Source of the DNA: Aalborg-AAW-1 sp964458335
GTDB lineage: Bacteria; Patescibacteriota; Gracilibacteria; Absconditabacterales; Absconditicoccaceae
Direction: 5' to 3'
NCBI GenBank assembly: GCA_964458335.1
Contig: CAYWIJ010000016.1
Coordinates: 1 to 27,801, forward strand
DNA: 27,801 bases
How positions within the stretch are numbered: position 1 is the stretch's first letter; each line of letters begins with the position of its first letter. The notes below the pieces were generated by a model. The model saw only the letters and a program-made list of their open reading frames with translations, made no database searches and had not been told where the DNA came from. Position numbers and translations under genes: made by a program. Of this stretch, positions 1 to 8,438 are shown piece after piece.

Positions 1-183
1 GCAGAACTAGCTACTATTCTTTCGAGAGTACTCTATGGTGCTACCTACAATACTGGTGGATCAGACTATTATACTCATCATGTACAAGCACTGAAAGATC
101 ACGGTATTCTTACGAATGATAATCCTGCTCTTCAAGAACTCAGATGATGGGTCATGCTTATGCTTATGAGAGCTAATACATAA
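1..183 (+). CDS. C-terminal end of an SLH-like surface protein (partial)
   Basis: The frame is open from the first base of the window to TAA at 181-183, giving the last 60 residues of a protein that starts outside the window. It begins AELATILSRVLYGA, continues through YYTHHVQALKDHGIL and ends RGWVMLMLMRAN. This is the layout of an S-layer homology repeat, and it resembles the SLH part of the large surface protein at 24452-27262 (LTRGQAELTVARVVYGF and RRGHLLLMLYRLADA). Gly at 145-147 is encoded by TGA, so the standard code would cut the protein 12 residues short. SLH domains normally attach exported proteins to cell-wall polymers; that role is inferred here. A terminator follows directly. Confidence 0.7.
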
Positions 184-204
184 TACATATACCTTTCTCA
201 AGAT

Positions 205-229
205 ACTCTCTTCTCTAAGAGAGTTTTTA
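205..229 (+). terminator. Intrinsic terminator of the SLH gene
   Basis: ACTCTC (205-210) pairs with GAGAGT (219-224) across an 8-nt loop, followed by a short T run. It lies 21 nt after the TAA of the plus-strand SLH gene. Confidence 0.7.
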
Positions 230-235
230 TAGAGT

Positions 236-265
236 AATAAAAAAGGAGAGACATAATCATCTCTC
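236..265 (-). terminator. Intrinsic terminator of the nrdBA-trx run
   Basis: On the minus strand GAGAGA and TCTCTC (arms at 260-265 and 246-251) form a perfect 6-bp stem, followed by a U-rich tail (plus-strand A run at about 236-244). It lies about 35 nt beyond the stop of the thioredoxin-like gene and faces the plus-strand terminator at 205-229. Confidence 0.7.
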
Positions 266-298
266 TTCAATAAGTGAAAACCAATCTTTAAGAACTTC

Positions 299-664
299 TT
301 AGAAATAATCAGCCACTGCTACGCGAGTCTCTGTCACGCATTCTGTGCACTGTGCAATCATCGCCTCGATATCTTCTCTCTGTTTTGGTCAGGTAGAAGA
401 AATTTTTTCTTCTCCATTGACGAAGACTTTGATATGTGGTACTCCATAGACCTCATATTTGTCAAAGATAGCCTCATGTTCATCAGCATCAAGTTTAATA
501 AACTTGACATTGTGCTTATCGGCAAGTTCCTTGACAACTGGATACATCGCCTGACACGGTACACATCGAGTAGCCATAAAATCTACTACTACAATATGTG
601 ATTTGATTTCTTTGTTGAGATCTTCTACTGTCATAACCATGGAGAGATAAGAGAATAAAGTCAT
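299..664 (-). CDS. Thioredoxin-like protein with CVPC active site
   Basis: A 121-residue thioredoxin-fold protein, predicted to reduce disulfides in the cytoplasm. VVDFMATRCVPCQAM carries the redox pair Cys34 and Cys37, and YGVPHIKVFVNGE carries the cis-proline (Pro76). The usual WCGPC is replaced by RCVPC, and Thr before the cis-Pro strand is His. Gly92 is TGA; past it the protein continues to TAA with a second Cys pair (C106-x-x-C109) in a C-terminal tail, which is unusual for thioredoxin. Start 664 (ATG) is used; ATGs 8 and 10 codons downstream are possible alternatives. It lies downstream of nrdB-nrdA on the same strand and ahead of a terminator, which fits a role as an electron donor to ribonucleotide reductase (inference). 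Confidence 0.85.
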
Positions 665-715
665 TGAAATAATATTGTGATGATATTGATACAGAATGAA
701 ATGAGGATATCACTA

Positions 716-741
716 CTGGATACTTCCTTCGTCAGGACGAC
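716..741 (-). repeat. Copy of the dispersed GTC-type intergenic repeat
   Basis: The minus strand reads GTCGTCCTGACGAAGGAAG and then TATCCAG, between nrdA and the thioredoxin-like gene. The GTC...GAAGGAA...ATCCA pattern matches the other copies in this window. Confidence 0.45.
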
Positions 742-787
742 AATTTACTTTATAAACCTGATAACATTCTAACCTTATAAACCAAAA

Positions 788-2446
788 CTACGCTTCACAT
801 CCTACACAATTTACTTTTTTTCTTTTAGCAACTTGTGCGGCATTAAATGAGTGTTGATAATAGAGTGCTTTTATATTTTGTTTCCAAGCATAGAGATGAA
901 GTTGATTGATTTCTTTTGCTGGCATCGTACCAGGCACTAATATATTCAGAGATTGTCCTTGATCAATATATGTCTGTCTATCTCAAGCTTGATCAATGAT
1001 CTTATGCTGATCAATTTCACCAAACGTTTTGAAGACTTGCTTGATATCATCTGGTAAATTCTCAAGATGTTGTACTGATCCATCAGCTTGTTTGATCAGT
1101 TCCCAAGTTTCTGAAGTATTGAATCCTAATTTTTCAAGTTCTCTTTCTAGATATGGATTTTTGAAGGTATGTTTTGCTTTGGCGGTATCTTTGATGAAGA
1201 AATTTGACCAATAAGGTTCAATAGATTGTGATACTTGCCCAATAATAAAGGCTGATGATGTCGTTGGTGCAACTGCCATGAGTGTTGTATTTCTTCTACC
1301 CGTACCTTTTGTCATTTCTGCTTCACCGAATTTCTGTGCAAGATCTTGCGATGCTGTTATTGCTCTTTCTCTGATAGTTTTGAATATTTCTTTGTTAACT
1401 TCTCTTGCTTGGTCTGATTCGTAGGCGATCATATTGTCTTGTAAATATGAATGTCGTCCAAGTACTCCCAATCCTACTGCTCTATGTCTCTTGGCAAATC
1501 TCAATGGTCTCGACATAAACAATTTTTTCAAAGGATCAGTTTCTGACTCAAGTTTTTGTATGAAATCTTCAATGACGGTATCTAAGAAGTAGGTCATCGT
1601 CTCGATTGCATCTGTTTGTTTGATGGCTTCCCAATGAAGTACATTGATCGAAGACAGACAACAAACAAACGATTCGTCCGCATTGTCAGGAAGAGCAATT
1701 TCAGAACACATATTGGAGTGAGTGATGACATGATCTTTATAACATTCTGGTTTATTATTATTTACCGTATCTTTAAAGAAAATATAGGGATATCCAACTT
1801 CTGATCTCGATTTGAGTAATTCAGCCCAAATTTCTCTCTTTTCAGCATCTCCATCAACCATACTTTGCATCCATTCATCACCTACACAGACTCCGTGAGT
1901 AAGTTTTTGGATAGGATGACCCTCTGTTCCAATCTTGAGAAATTCTTTTATATCTCCATGTTCAATATCCAAATAGGGAGAAAGATGACCTCTTCTACTA
2001 CTTCCTTGACTGACCACATCTGTGATTTTATCAAATAACTCCATAAAGTGAACCGCACCAGAACTCTGTCAGTTATTCTTTATTTCAGAACCTCTTGGTC
2101 TTAATGCACCAAAATATGCTGATGTTCCACCTCCATATTTACTCATCATTCCCACTTCTGCTTGCGTAAAGAGAATTGATGCCATATCATCTTCGATATA
2201 CGAACCAAAACATGAGATAGGAAGACCTCTATCAAGTCCATAATTTGTCCAAACAGGTGTAGAAAATGAATAATATCCACGAGACATATAGTCCTCAAAT
2301 TTATCGGCAAATCCTGGCATTCCTAAAATGCTTTCTGCATGTTCTGCAATCTGTCTAATTCTCTGTTCAGCTGTTTGTCCTTTCACAAGATATCCTTTAT
2401 CAAGAAATGCTCTTGAAACATCATTTAACCAGTAGTATTTTTCCAT
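788..2446 (-). CDS. nrdA: Ribonucleoside-diphosphate reductase, alpha (large) subunit
   Basis: The 552-residue class I catalytic subunit reduces NDPs to dNDPs with NrdB. Visible active-site elements are the first redox Cys in PISCFGSYIED (C79), the radical-site NMCSEIALP (N245, C247, E249), the second redox Cys in FVCCLSS (C262/263), the phosphate-binding APTTSSAF loop, the radical-transfer tyrosines LYYQ (Y529/Y530) and a C-terminal CVGCEA shuttle pair. It is much shorter than the roughly 760 residues of E. coli NrdA and has no N-terminal ATP cone. Two glycines are TGA (at 2069-2071 and 983-985); under the standard code the gene falls into three pieces. The ATG at 2446 is 1 nt after the nrdB stop; an ATG at 2461 would overlap nrdB. 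Confidence 0.95.
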
Positions 2447-2447
2447 A

Positions 2448-3413
2448 TTAAAACAAATCATCAGAACTAAAACTTTTACTTCTCTTGGTATAATTCGTTG
2501 ATCTCTTATTGAAGAAATCTGTATGTTTACTTACTAAGATTTCATCTTCAAACCAATGGGTACTCACAAGAAGAGCTTCTTGTACTGGAAATATATAATC
2601 AATCCCTACAGCAGCTAAGCCCTTATTCATCCTAAAGGCAATATAATTCTTTACAATATCTTTGTGTATATACTCAACATCTCCTTCGCTAAATATCCAA
2701 TCTAGTATTTGCCATTCATTTTCGAGCGCTTGTGCACACAACTCAATAATCTCTTGTTCATCTTGTGGAGTAATCAAATCTGGATACTCTTCTCTCAGAA
2801 TATTGATGACTGCTGCTCAGAAATTTGCATGCAAATCTTCTTCTTTGGTTGATGCTTCGATACCGTTCGACATTCCTTTCATATATCCTTTGAATTTATT
2901 ATACGACATAGCGATATAAAATTGTGAGAAGAGCGACACATTTTCAGTAAACAGAGAGAAGAAAATCAGTGATTTTACAAATTCTTTCTGAGATTCTCCT
3001 TTTTTCGCCATCGCTTTATCTATCGTTGAAATACGTTGTTGAATAGCAGGTACGTCGAGAAGTTTGACAAATTCTTCCTGTAATCCCAACAATTCCAAGA
3101 CATGGGAATATAATTCTTCATGTCTGGTTTCTGATTCTCCAAATACCATTCCTACTGTTGCAATTTCAGGTTTGGGAAGTGATTTATAAAGATCGCCCCA
3201 AAATGATTTAACTGACACCTCTACATGAGCAATTGCCAACATTGTTTTACGAAAGATAGATCTTTCTGACTCAGACATAGTAGTATAGTCTTGGATATCG
3301 CCAGTATAATTATATTCCGTATGGATCCAATACGCATGTCTCATAGCATTAGCATAATCTAACAAGTCTGGATATTCATAGGGTCTGATATTCACTCTTT
3401 TTTCAAACAACAT
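2448..3413 (-). CDS. nrdB: Ribonucleoside-diphosphate reductase, beta (small) subunit
   Basis: A 321-residue class I R2 protein that houses the di-metal centre and radical. Metal ligands and radical site by motif: D42 (IQDY), E95 and H98 in FGESETRHEELYSHV, radical Tyr102 in the same motif, E157 (FTEN) and E192/H195 (EEDLH). The tyrosine is retained, so this is not the Phe-substituted (class Ic) variant. One TGA glycine follows HANF (2817-2819) and would truncate the protein at residue 198 under the standard code. It is the first gene of the nrdB-nrdA-trx run and starts ATG at 3413 without a Shine-Dalgarno sequence. A promoter with an NrdR-box-like palindrome lies upstream. Confidence 0.95.
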
Positions 3414-3488
3414 GTCTCAATAAGGATAAGGGCAAATAAAACAAGGTATTCTATTTTTTTGTACTAAGAATAAGTAGTGACTTTTCCC

Positions 3489-3518
3489 TATATACTATAT
3501 ATAGTAGGAAGAAGACAA
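3489..3518 (-). promoter_or_regulatory. Putative nrdBA promoter with NrdR-box-like palindrome
   Basis: On the minus strand TTGTCT (-35, 3513-3518) and TATATA (-10, 3489-3494) are 18 bp apart. The spacer contains CTATATATAG (3495-3504), inside the 14-nt palindrome TACTATATATAGTA (3493-3506). It matches the NrdR box core CWATATATWG exactly. A second box at the usual phased spacing is not evident, and the motif is AT-rich, so chance is possible. Confidence 0.45.
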
Positions 3519-3941
3519 CGTATCATACCATATAACTTTTTATGAACACTGATGGTAATACGATAATTTATCTTAAAAACAAGCGGATAATACTTCAAAA
3601 AAACATTAATAAAATCTCAGATTATACCTTGCTTTTTACTTTCTTTCATCACTATTTTCTTATAAATTATACTCTATTTATAGCTAACTTTTCGTTATCA
3701 CAATTTATTATCATAGAACTCTTGATATCAAGTAGAGTTTTATAAAATTTATTTCTATAATTCTTCTCTTGTTTTCTCTTTTTATATTAGTAAGAGACGC
3801 TCAAATATCAATATATTGTATCATAAAGAATATTACTACTACTATATATAGACATTAGACACGCTATATGCGTAGATATTTTTTATATCTATCACACTAC
3901 TAAAAAAGCATAAGTTTTAGAAATTTTCTATGCAAGAGTCT
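3519..3941. other. Intergenic region without a supported gene
   Basis: AT-rich divergent spacer between the nrd and dnaJ promoters. The only open frame (3542-3745, +) is low-complexity and lacks a recognisable domain. A second CTATATATAG decamer occurs at 3842-3851 but is not near a recognisable promoter. Confidence 0.5.
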
Positions 3942-3989
3942 ACCAATTTACTAACTCACCAACGTACCAACACACCAATTCGCTAATTT
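3942..3989 (+). repeat. Six degenerate tandem octamers (A/G)CYAAYNN
   Basis: Consecutive 8-nt units are ACCAATTT, ACTAACTC, ACCAACGT, ACCAACAC, ACCAATTC and GCTAATTT. The period is exact over 48 nt. Function unknown. Confidence 0.6.
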
Positions 3990-3992
3990 TCC

Positions 3993-4045
3993 TTGCAATT
4001 TTCAAAAAAATCCTTACTATAGCACCTACAAATAACAAGTGCTAC
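3993..4045 (+). promoter_or_regulatory. dnaJ promoter with CIRCE-like operator
   Basis: TTGCAA (3993-3998) and TACTAT (4015-4020) are 16 bp apart and could be -35 and -10. Directly after them, TAGCAC (4020-4025) and GTGCTA (4039-4044) form a perfect inverted repeat with a 13-nt gap. This is the core geometry of the CIRCE element bound by HrcA (TTAGCACTC-N9-GAGTGCTAA); the flanking positions match only partly. It lies 50 nt before the dnaJ start, where CIRCE normally sits. No hrcA gene is in the window. Confidence 0.55.
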
Positions 4046-4059
4046 TTTATACAATAAGC

Positions 4060-4088
4060 ACTTTATAAACTTTATAACATTATAACCT
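4060..4088 (+). repeat. Second copy of a 29-nt intergenic repeat
   Basis: ACTTTATAAAC-type sequence ending TAACCT matches 747-775 (between nrdA and trx, same orientation on plus) at 26 of 29 positions by hand comparison. It is AT-rich and lies directly before dnaJ. Confidence 0.4.
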
Positions 4089-4094
4089 AGATTC

Positions 4095-5153
4095 ATGGAT
4101 TTTGATCCTTCAAAAGATTATTATAAAGCACTAGGACTTGATAAAAATGCTAGTGCTGATGAGATAAAAAAAGCATTTCGTAAACTTGCTATGCAACATC
4201 ACCCTGACAAGAAAGGTGGAGATAAAGCCAAATTTCAAGAAATCAATGAAGCCTACGGAGTAATCGGAGATGATAAGAAAAAAACTCAATATGATAGCTA
4301 TAGAGCATGAGGTGGAAATATGTGAGGATTTGGAGGCTTCCCATGAGGAGGAGGATTTGGAGGTTTTAGTAATGGAGGTTTCGAAGTAGATCTTGGAGAT
4401 GTCATGGACCAATTTTTTGGAGGTGGACGTAGTCGTCAAACTTCCTGACCAAGACCAGGTGAAGACATTCAAGTAAAGCTGGATATCAGTTTTGAAGAAT
4501 CGTACAATGGAACAAGTAAAATTATCGAATACTCTCGTAAAAAGAAAGTAGAATGAACGAAAGAAGAAGAATGTGGTACTTGTAAAGGTCGTGGACGTGT
4601 AACACAACAGTCACAGACTATCTTTGGAGTCATGCAGACCCAGAATGTCTGTCCTACTTGTCAATGAACAGGAAAAATCTATACCAAAGATGGTAAGACA
4701 ATTTCAGGTGGCTTGGAAGTAGTGAAAGAAGAGATTGAGGTAAATATTCCAGAAGGCATTAAAGACAACGTCTACATCAGACATACTGGAAAAGGTGATG
4801 ATGGTGTTGCAGGTGGACATGCTGGGGATCTCTATGTACAAATTATGGTTAAACCAAGCAGAATCTATTCTCGTAAAGAAAACGATCTGTATCTCAACAC
4901 TGAGGTCAGTATATTTGATTTAGTGTTAGGAAAAGAAATTACTATCCCTCACCCAACAGGAGATAAAACGATTAAAATACCTAAAGGAACACAGATTTCT
5001 GACAAAATCAAGATAAGCAAGCTTGGTTTCACGAACAAGTGAGTATTTTCGAGTCACGGAGACCTCTATGTCATACCAAAGCTCCATATACCGAAAAAAC
5101 TCTCAAAACAGGAAGAACAGCTACGGTCAGAACTGGCGAAACTCACGAAATAA
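4095..5153 (+). CDS. dnaJ: Chaperone DnaJ with a reduced zinc-binding domain
   Basis: A 352-residue Hsp40 co-chaperone that stimulates DnaK ATPase and delivers substrates. The J domain has HPD at residues 36-38. A Gly/Phe linker follows in which several glycines are TGA; seven TGA codons occur in the gene. The zinc region contains only two CxxCxGxG motifs, C160/C163 (CGTCKGRG) and C186/C189 (CPTCQGTG), instead of four. Their spacing and flanks resemble motifs 2 and 3 of E. coli DnaJ (zinc centre II). C-terminal substrate-binding domains continue to SELAKLTK-TAA. The standard code gives only the J domain. It is a lone plus-strand gene between two minus-strand clusters, preceded by a CIRCE-like site and closed by a terminator. 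Confidence 0.95.
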
Positions 5154-5164
5154 AAAGATATAAC

Positions 5165-5189
5165 CTCTCAACTATTTGGGAGATTTTTT
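5165..5189 (+). terminator. dnaJ terminator
   Basis: CTCTCAA (5165-5171) pairs with TTGGGAG (5176-5182), with one G-U wobble, across a 4-nt loop. T6 follows at 5184-5189, 12 nt after the dnaJ stop. Confidence 0.75.
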
Positions 5190-5289
5190 ATAAAAGAAAA
5201 TAACACTCATCAACTTGTTTGAACAACAGAATTAACATACAACGACAATCCAAATATAAATCAATGTCAATAATAAATCATTTTCTCTC

Positions 5290-5315
5290 AAAAAGAAAAA
5301 CTCACCGAAGTGAGT
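5290..5315 (-). terminator. Terminator of the S10-spc cluster
   Basis: On the minus strand ACTCAC-TTCG-GTGAGT forms a perfect 6-bp stem with a UUCG tetraloop, followed by TTTTCTTTTT. It begins 10 nt after the secY stop. Confidence 0.85.
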
Positions 5316-5324
5316 TCATAACTA

Positions 5325-6650
5325 CTAAGCATCATATTGAGCCATTAATGTTTCTGTCTGGATTTTGTCCATAAGTTGTTGGATAACACCTACGATAATA
5401 ATAATTCCAGATCCAGTCACAATCACAGGAAGAGCTCCTACTTGTGTAGAGAAATCTTGAATCAGTGGAATATAATGTAACAAATACGTAAAGATACCAA
5501 TAAATGCTAATCACGCTCCTCACCATACACTCAGATGATTAAGAGTTCTTTTGATATATTCAGCTGTTTCATTCCCTGGTCTAATACCAGGTATAAACCC
5601 TCCTCTTTGCTGGATGTTATCTGCCATTTTATCAGGATTAAACGTAATCAATGAATAGAAATACGTAAAGACCACAATAAGTAAGAAGTAGAAAATCAAT
5701 ACTGGAATAGCTGGTTTCTCAACATAGATATTGAAATTCATTTCAATCCAATTTGCCCAATATTTCATGGTATCAGATGGATATCCTAGACTGGTAGCAA
5801 ACTGAGAGATAATATAAGGAAACGATACAAATGCCATAGAGAAGATAATTGGTACCATTCCTACAGGGTTCAATGGAATAGGCAATTTAGAAGTTTCTTG
5901 TATTTTACCTTGTCTTGCATAGATCACTGGGATCTGCTGATAAGACTTCAAAATAAAGATAGAAGCTACTGTCAAAAGTCCAACAGTCAAGAGCACATAG
6001 ATCAACATAGACCAAAATGCAGAAGTACTAGTCAATGAAGTAAAGGTCGAAAAGAGATGAGTTACCATACCTGAGACAATACTTGCAAAGATAATCAATG
6101 ATGTACCGTTGGTTAATCCTTTCTCAGTAATCCAATCAGCAAGGAATAAAACGATCATAGCACCTACTGACATCGTAAATGCTGCAAAGAGTACTATAGT
6201 CCATGACCCTGTATCAATCACTCCTCCCATAAGAGAGTTAATGAAAAATACCATACCAATAGATTGTATAAATGCAAAGGGGAATGTCATATACCTCATA
6301 TATCTTTGAAGTTGTTGTTGCCCTTGTTCACCAAGCTCTTGTAACTCTTCAAAATGTGGAATCACTACAGTAAGTAATTGTATGACAATAGATGCATTAA
6401 TAAATGGGCCAAGTCCTACCGCTAAAATAGAGAATGATTGTAAAGATCATCCGAAAAGCATAAGAAAGTTAGCTAATCCAGATGTTGCCATATTAGTCTG
6501 AGCCATAAGCATATCAATATGTACAAACGGCACAGGAATCACAACTAATAATCTGTAGACAGCTAATCCAACAAGTGTCAGGATAAATTTTTTTCTTAGA
6601 ATTGGATTCGTGAAGAGCGCTTTCACTGCATTTACGATTTTATTCCACAT
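5325..6650 (-). CDS. secY: Protein translocase subunit SecY
   Basis: A 441-residue multispanning channel subunit of the Sec translocon. It starts MWNKIVNAVKALFTNP with a basic N-terminus followed by a first hydrophobic helix. The conserved GLGPFINASIVIQLL segment follows an early TGA glycine (6447-6449). The long hydrophobic segments and the ERTL-like cytoplasmic stretch FIPGIRPGNETAEYIKRT near the C-terminus are typical of the family. Three glycines are TGA; the standard code splits it into three frames. It is the last gene of the ribosomal cluster, separated from rplO by a 138-nt gap with a strong hairpin. adk and map, which often follow secY, are absent; a terminator follows. Confidence 0.95.
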
Positions 6651-6681
6651 AATCTATCAAATATAGTACAGATAAAAGAAA

Positions 6682-6738
6682 ATCACACAGAGTATATCGT
6701 TTACTTTATCTATTGCAAACGAAATTGTTCTGTGTGAT
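6682..6738 (-). promoter_or_regulatory. Two-tier hairpin in the rplO-secY spacer
   Basis: ATCACACAGA (6682-6691) and TCTGTGTGAT (6729-6738) are a perfect 10-bp inverted repeat. Nested inside, TCGTTT (6697-6702) and AAACGA (6717-6722) are a perfect 6-bp repeat. There is no T tract on either side. The element sits 31 nt upstream of the secY ATG, so it could be an mRNA processing or translational control structure. Confidence 0.65.
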
Positions 6739-6788
6739 CATAATAATTGAATTATATTGTTTCAACGACAGCTATCTCTGTTTACTTA

Positions 6789-7235
6789 TTATGCAACAGA
6801 ACCACCAACTTTTTCGATAAGTGATTTAGCCCCTTGAGATACAGCAAGTCCTTCGAATGAAAGAGATTTTGTTAATTCACCAGTCCCAAGTACTTTGAAT
6901 GAAGTACCAATCTTACCATATCCAAGAGTATAAAGAACTTCTGGCGTAAGGACATCATTTGCTTTGATACGATCATCAGCATTAAGTATACCTACATTGA
7001 TAGGAGAGACATGATTCACAAGTTTAAAATATCTCTTAAACCCTCTTGCTTTAGGAAGTCTCATATGAAGAGGTGTCTGTCCTCCTTCAAATCATGGTTT
7101 TTGAGAGAAACCTGTCCTTGCTTTTTGTCATTTCAATCCTCTTGTAGAGTAATTTCCACGACCAGATCCATTACCTCTACCAATTTGGATAGATTTTCTT
7201 TTGTGTCCTTCTGGTCTTTTGAGTTGATTCAACAT
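6789..7235 (-). CDS. rplO: 50S ribosomal protein uL15
   Basis: 148 residues, the usual length. The N-terminal Gly/Arg-rich 23S-binding segment IGRGNGSGRGNYSTRGLKG is followed by GGQTPLHMRLPKARGF, diagnostic of L15. Two TGA glycines lie in the N-terminal third (after STRGLK and after SQKP); the standard code leaves only the last 91 residues. It follows rpsE directly, with no rpmD between them. The start ATG at 7235 is preceded by AT-rich sequence without a Shine-Dalgarno motif. Confidence 0.95.
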
Positions 7236-7287
7236 GATATAATATCAAGAAAAATTAAATTATTACATAATAAGAAGCAAAAAAGAA

Positions 7288-7920
7288 TTATTCTACTGAC
7301 TCAGATGGAGTTTCAGCTTGTACTTCTTCTTTTTTCGCTACTGGTTCTTTTTTTGGAATAGCTATTCTTGTTGGTCTTTTAGCGCCATCTTTTCTTGGTC
7401 CTTTAGATCTTCTATCATCTTTTTTATCTTCTATTTTTTCCTTCACTACTGCCTTTACTTCCTGGATATTATCAATATTTACCTTAAAGGTAGTAATTGC
7501 ATTAATAGTAGCAATTGCATTATTAAGTGGATTATTTGAACCAATAATTTTTGACAAGATATTTGAATATCCAGAAAGTTCCAATACAGTTCTCACTGAA
7601 GATCATGCTTTCAATCCAGTACCTGCTCCAGCTGGACGAAGAGTCACATAACAAGCCTTATATTTATTAGTAACCATATATGGCACAGATCCAGTCTTAG
7701 TAATAGACACATTATGTACGTTCTTGTAAGCATCATGAGTAGCTTTTGCAACCGCAATAGAAACATCATTTCCTTTTCCTACTCCAAGTCCAATATGTCC
7801 AGATCTATCTCCTACAAGTACAATTGCTCTGAATCTCATTCTTCTTCCACCAGTAGTTACTTTAGTAACTTTTCTGACTTCTAAGAGAGCTTCTTCAAAT
7901 CATTGCAATTTTTCTTTCAT
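7288..7920 (-). CDS. rpsE: 30S ribosomal protein uS5 with a basic C-terminal extension
   Basis: 210 residues against about 165 in E. coli. FEEALLEVRKVTKVTTGGRRMRFRAIVLVGD is the double-stranded RNA-binding part, and GLKAGSSVRTVLELSGY is the conserved core, in which one Gly is TGA (7603-7605); a second TGA glycine is at residue 7. After the core comes a tail of about 55 residues rich in Lys, Arg, Pro and Glu, ending TPSESVE. It is not part of the conserved fold and is probably disordered. uS5 helps decoding accuracy and mRNA unwinding at the entry site. Confidence 0.95.
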
Positions 7921-7954
7921 AATATTGATAATATACAATAATAAAGGGTATAAG

Positions 7955-7989
7955 AAATTATAAATTATAAATTATGAATGATAAATTAT
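7955..7989 (-). repeat. AAATTAT heptamer repeats in the rplR-rpsE spacer
   Basis: Three contiguous AAATTAT units, one GAATGAT variant and another AAATTAT (plus-strand reading) lie in the 121-nt gap between rplR and rpsE. This is one of the longest gaps inside the cluster. The function is unknown. Confidence 0.45.
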
Positions 7990-8041
7990 TCACAACTACT
8001 ATCTATAACTCTTCAATTATTTTATCACTCTTAACTCTACA

Positions 8042-8386
8042 CTAAATAGTAAGTCCTCCTTCTCTCATACCTTCACAAAGAGCTTTAACCCTTCCATGGT
8101 AAAGGAAGCCATTTCTATCAAATACACAAGATGAGATTTTTTTATCAAGAGCAACTTTAGCTAAAGCTTGACCAACTTGAGTAGCTTTCTCAGTTTTTGT
8201 ACCTGAAGTTATTTTAAGATCAGTTGCTGCCACTACAATATTTCCTTTAAGATCAATAATTTGAGCACCAATATGCTTAAGAGATCTTGTTACTACACAT
8301 CTAAATTCAGGAAGTTGTGCTTTAATAGTAGCATTTGTTTTTCTTTTTCTTCTAAGATAGGATACTGTAGTTTTATTTGTTCTCAT
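8042..8386 (-). CDS. rplR: 50S ribosomal protein uL18
   Basis: 114 residues. A basic N-terminal tail (SYLRRKRKTNATIK) precedes the 5S rRNA-binding fold, with SLKHIGAQIID and the C-terminal FDRNGFLYHGRVKALCEGMREGGL typical of L18. It contains no TGA codons. It lies between rplF and rpsE as in the canonical spc operon. Confidence 0.95.
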   Translation of the reverse strand: MRTNKTTVSYLRRKRKTNATIKAQLPEFRCVVTRSLKHIGAQIIDLKGNIVVAATDLKITSGTKTEKATQVGQALAKVALDKKISSCVFDRNGFLYHGRVKALCEGMREGGLTI

Positions 8387-8438
8387 ATGAATAATTCAGT
8401 GAATAAGTAAAGAATTTTATAATACACTATAATATGTA

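Noticed and set aside
3542..3745. 67-codon plus-strand ORF in the nrd-dnaJ spacer
   Set aside because: Low-complexity Ile/Leu/Phe/Asn-rich translation of AT-rich DNA, no promoter, no domain.
4038..4064. AAGTGCT...AGCACTT second inverted repeat before dnaJ as an independent operator
   Set aside because: It shares an arm with the CIRCE-like element and has a 13-nt loop without a T tract; reported only as part of that region.
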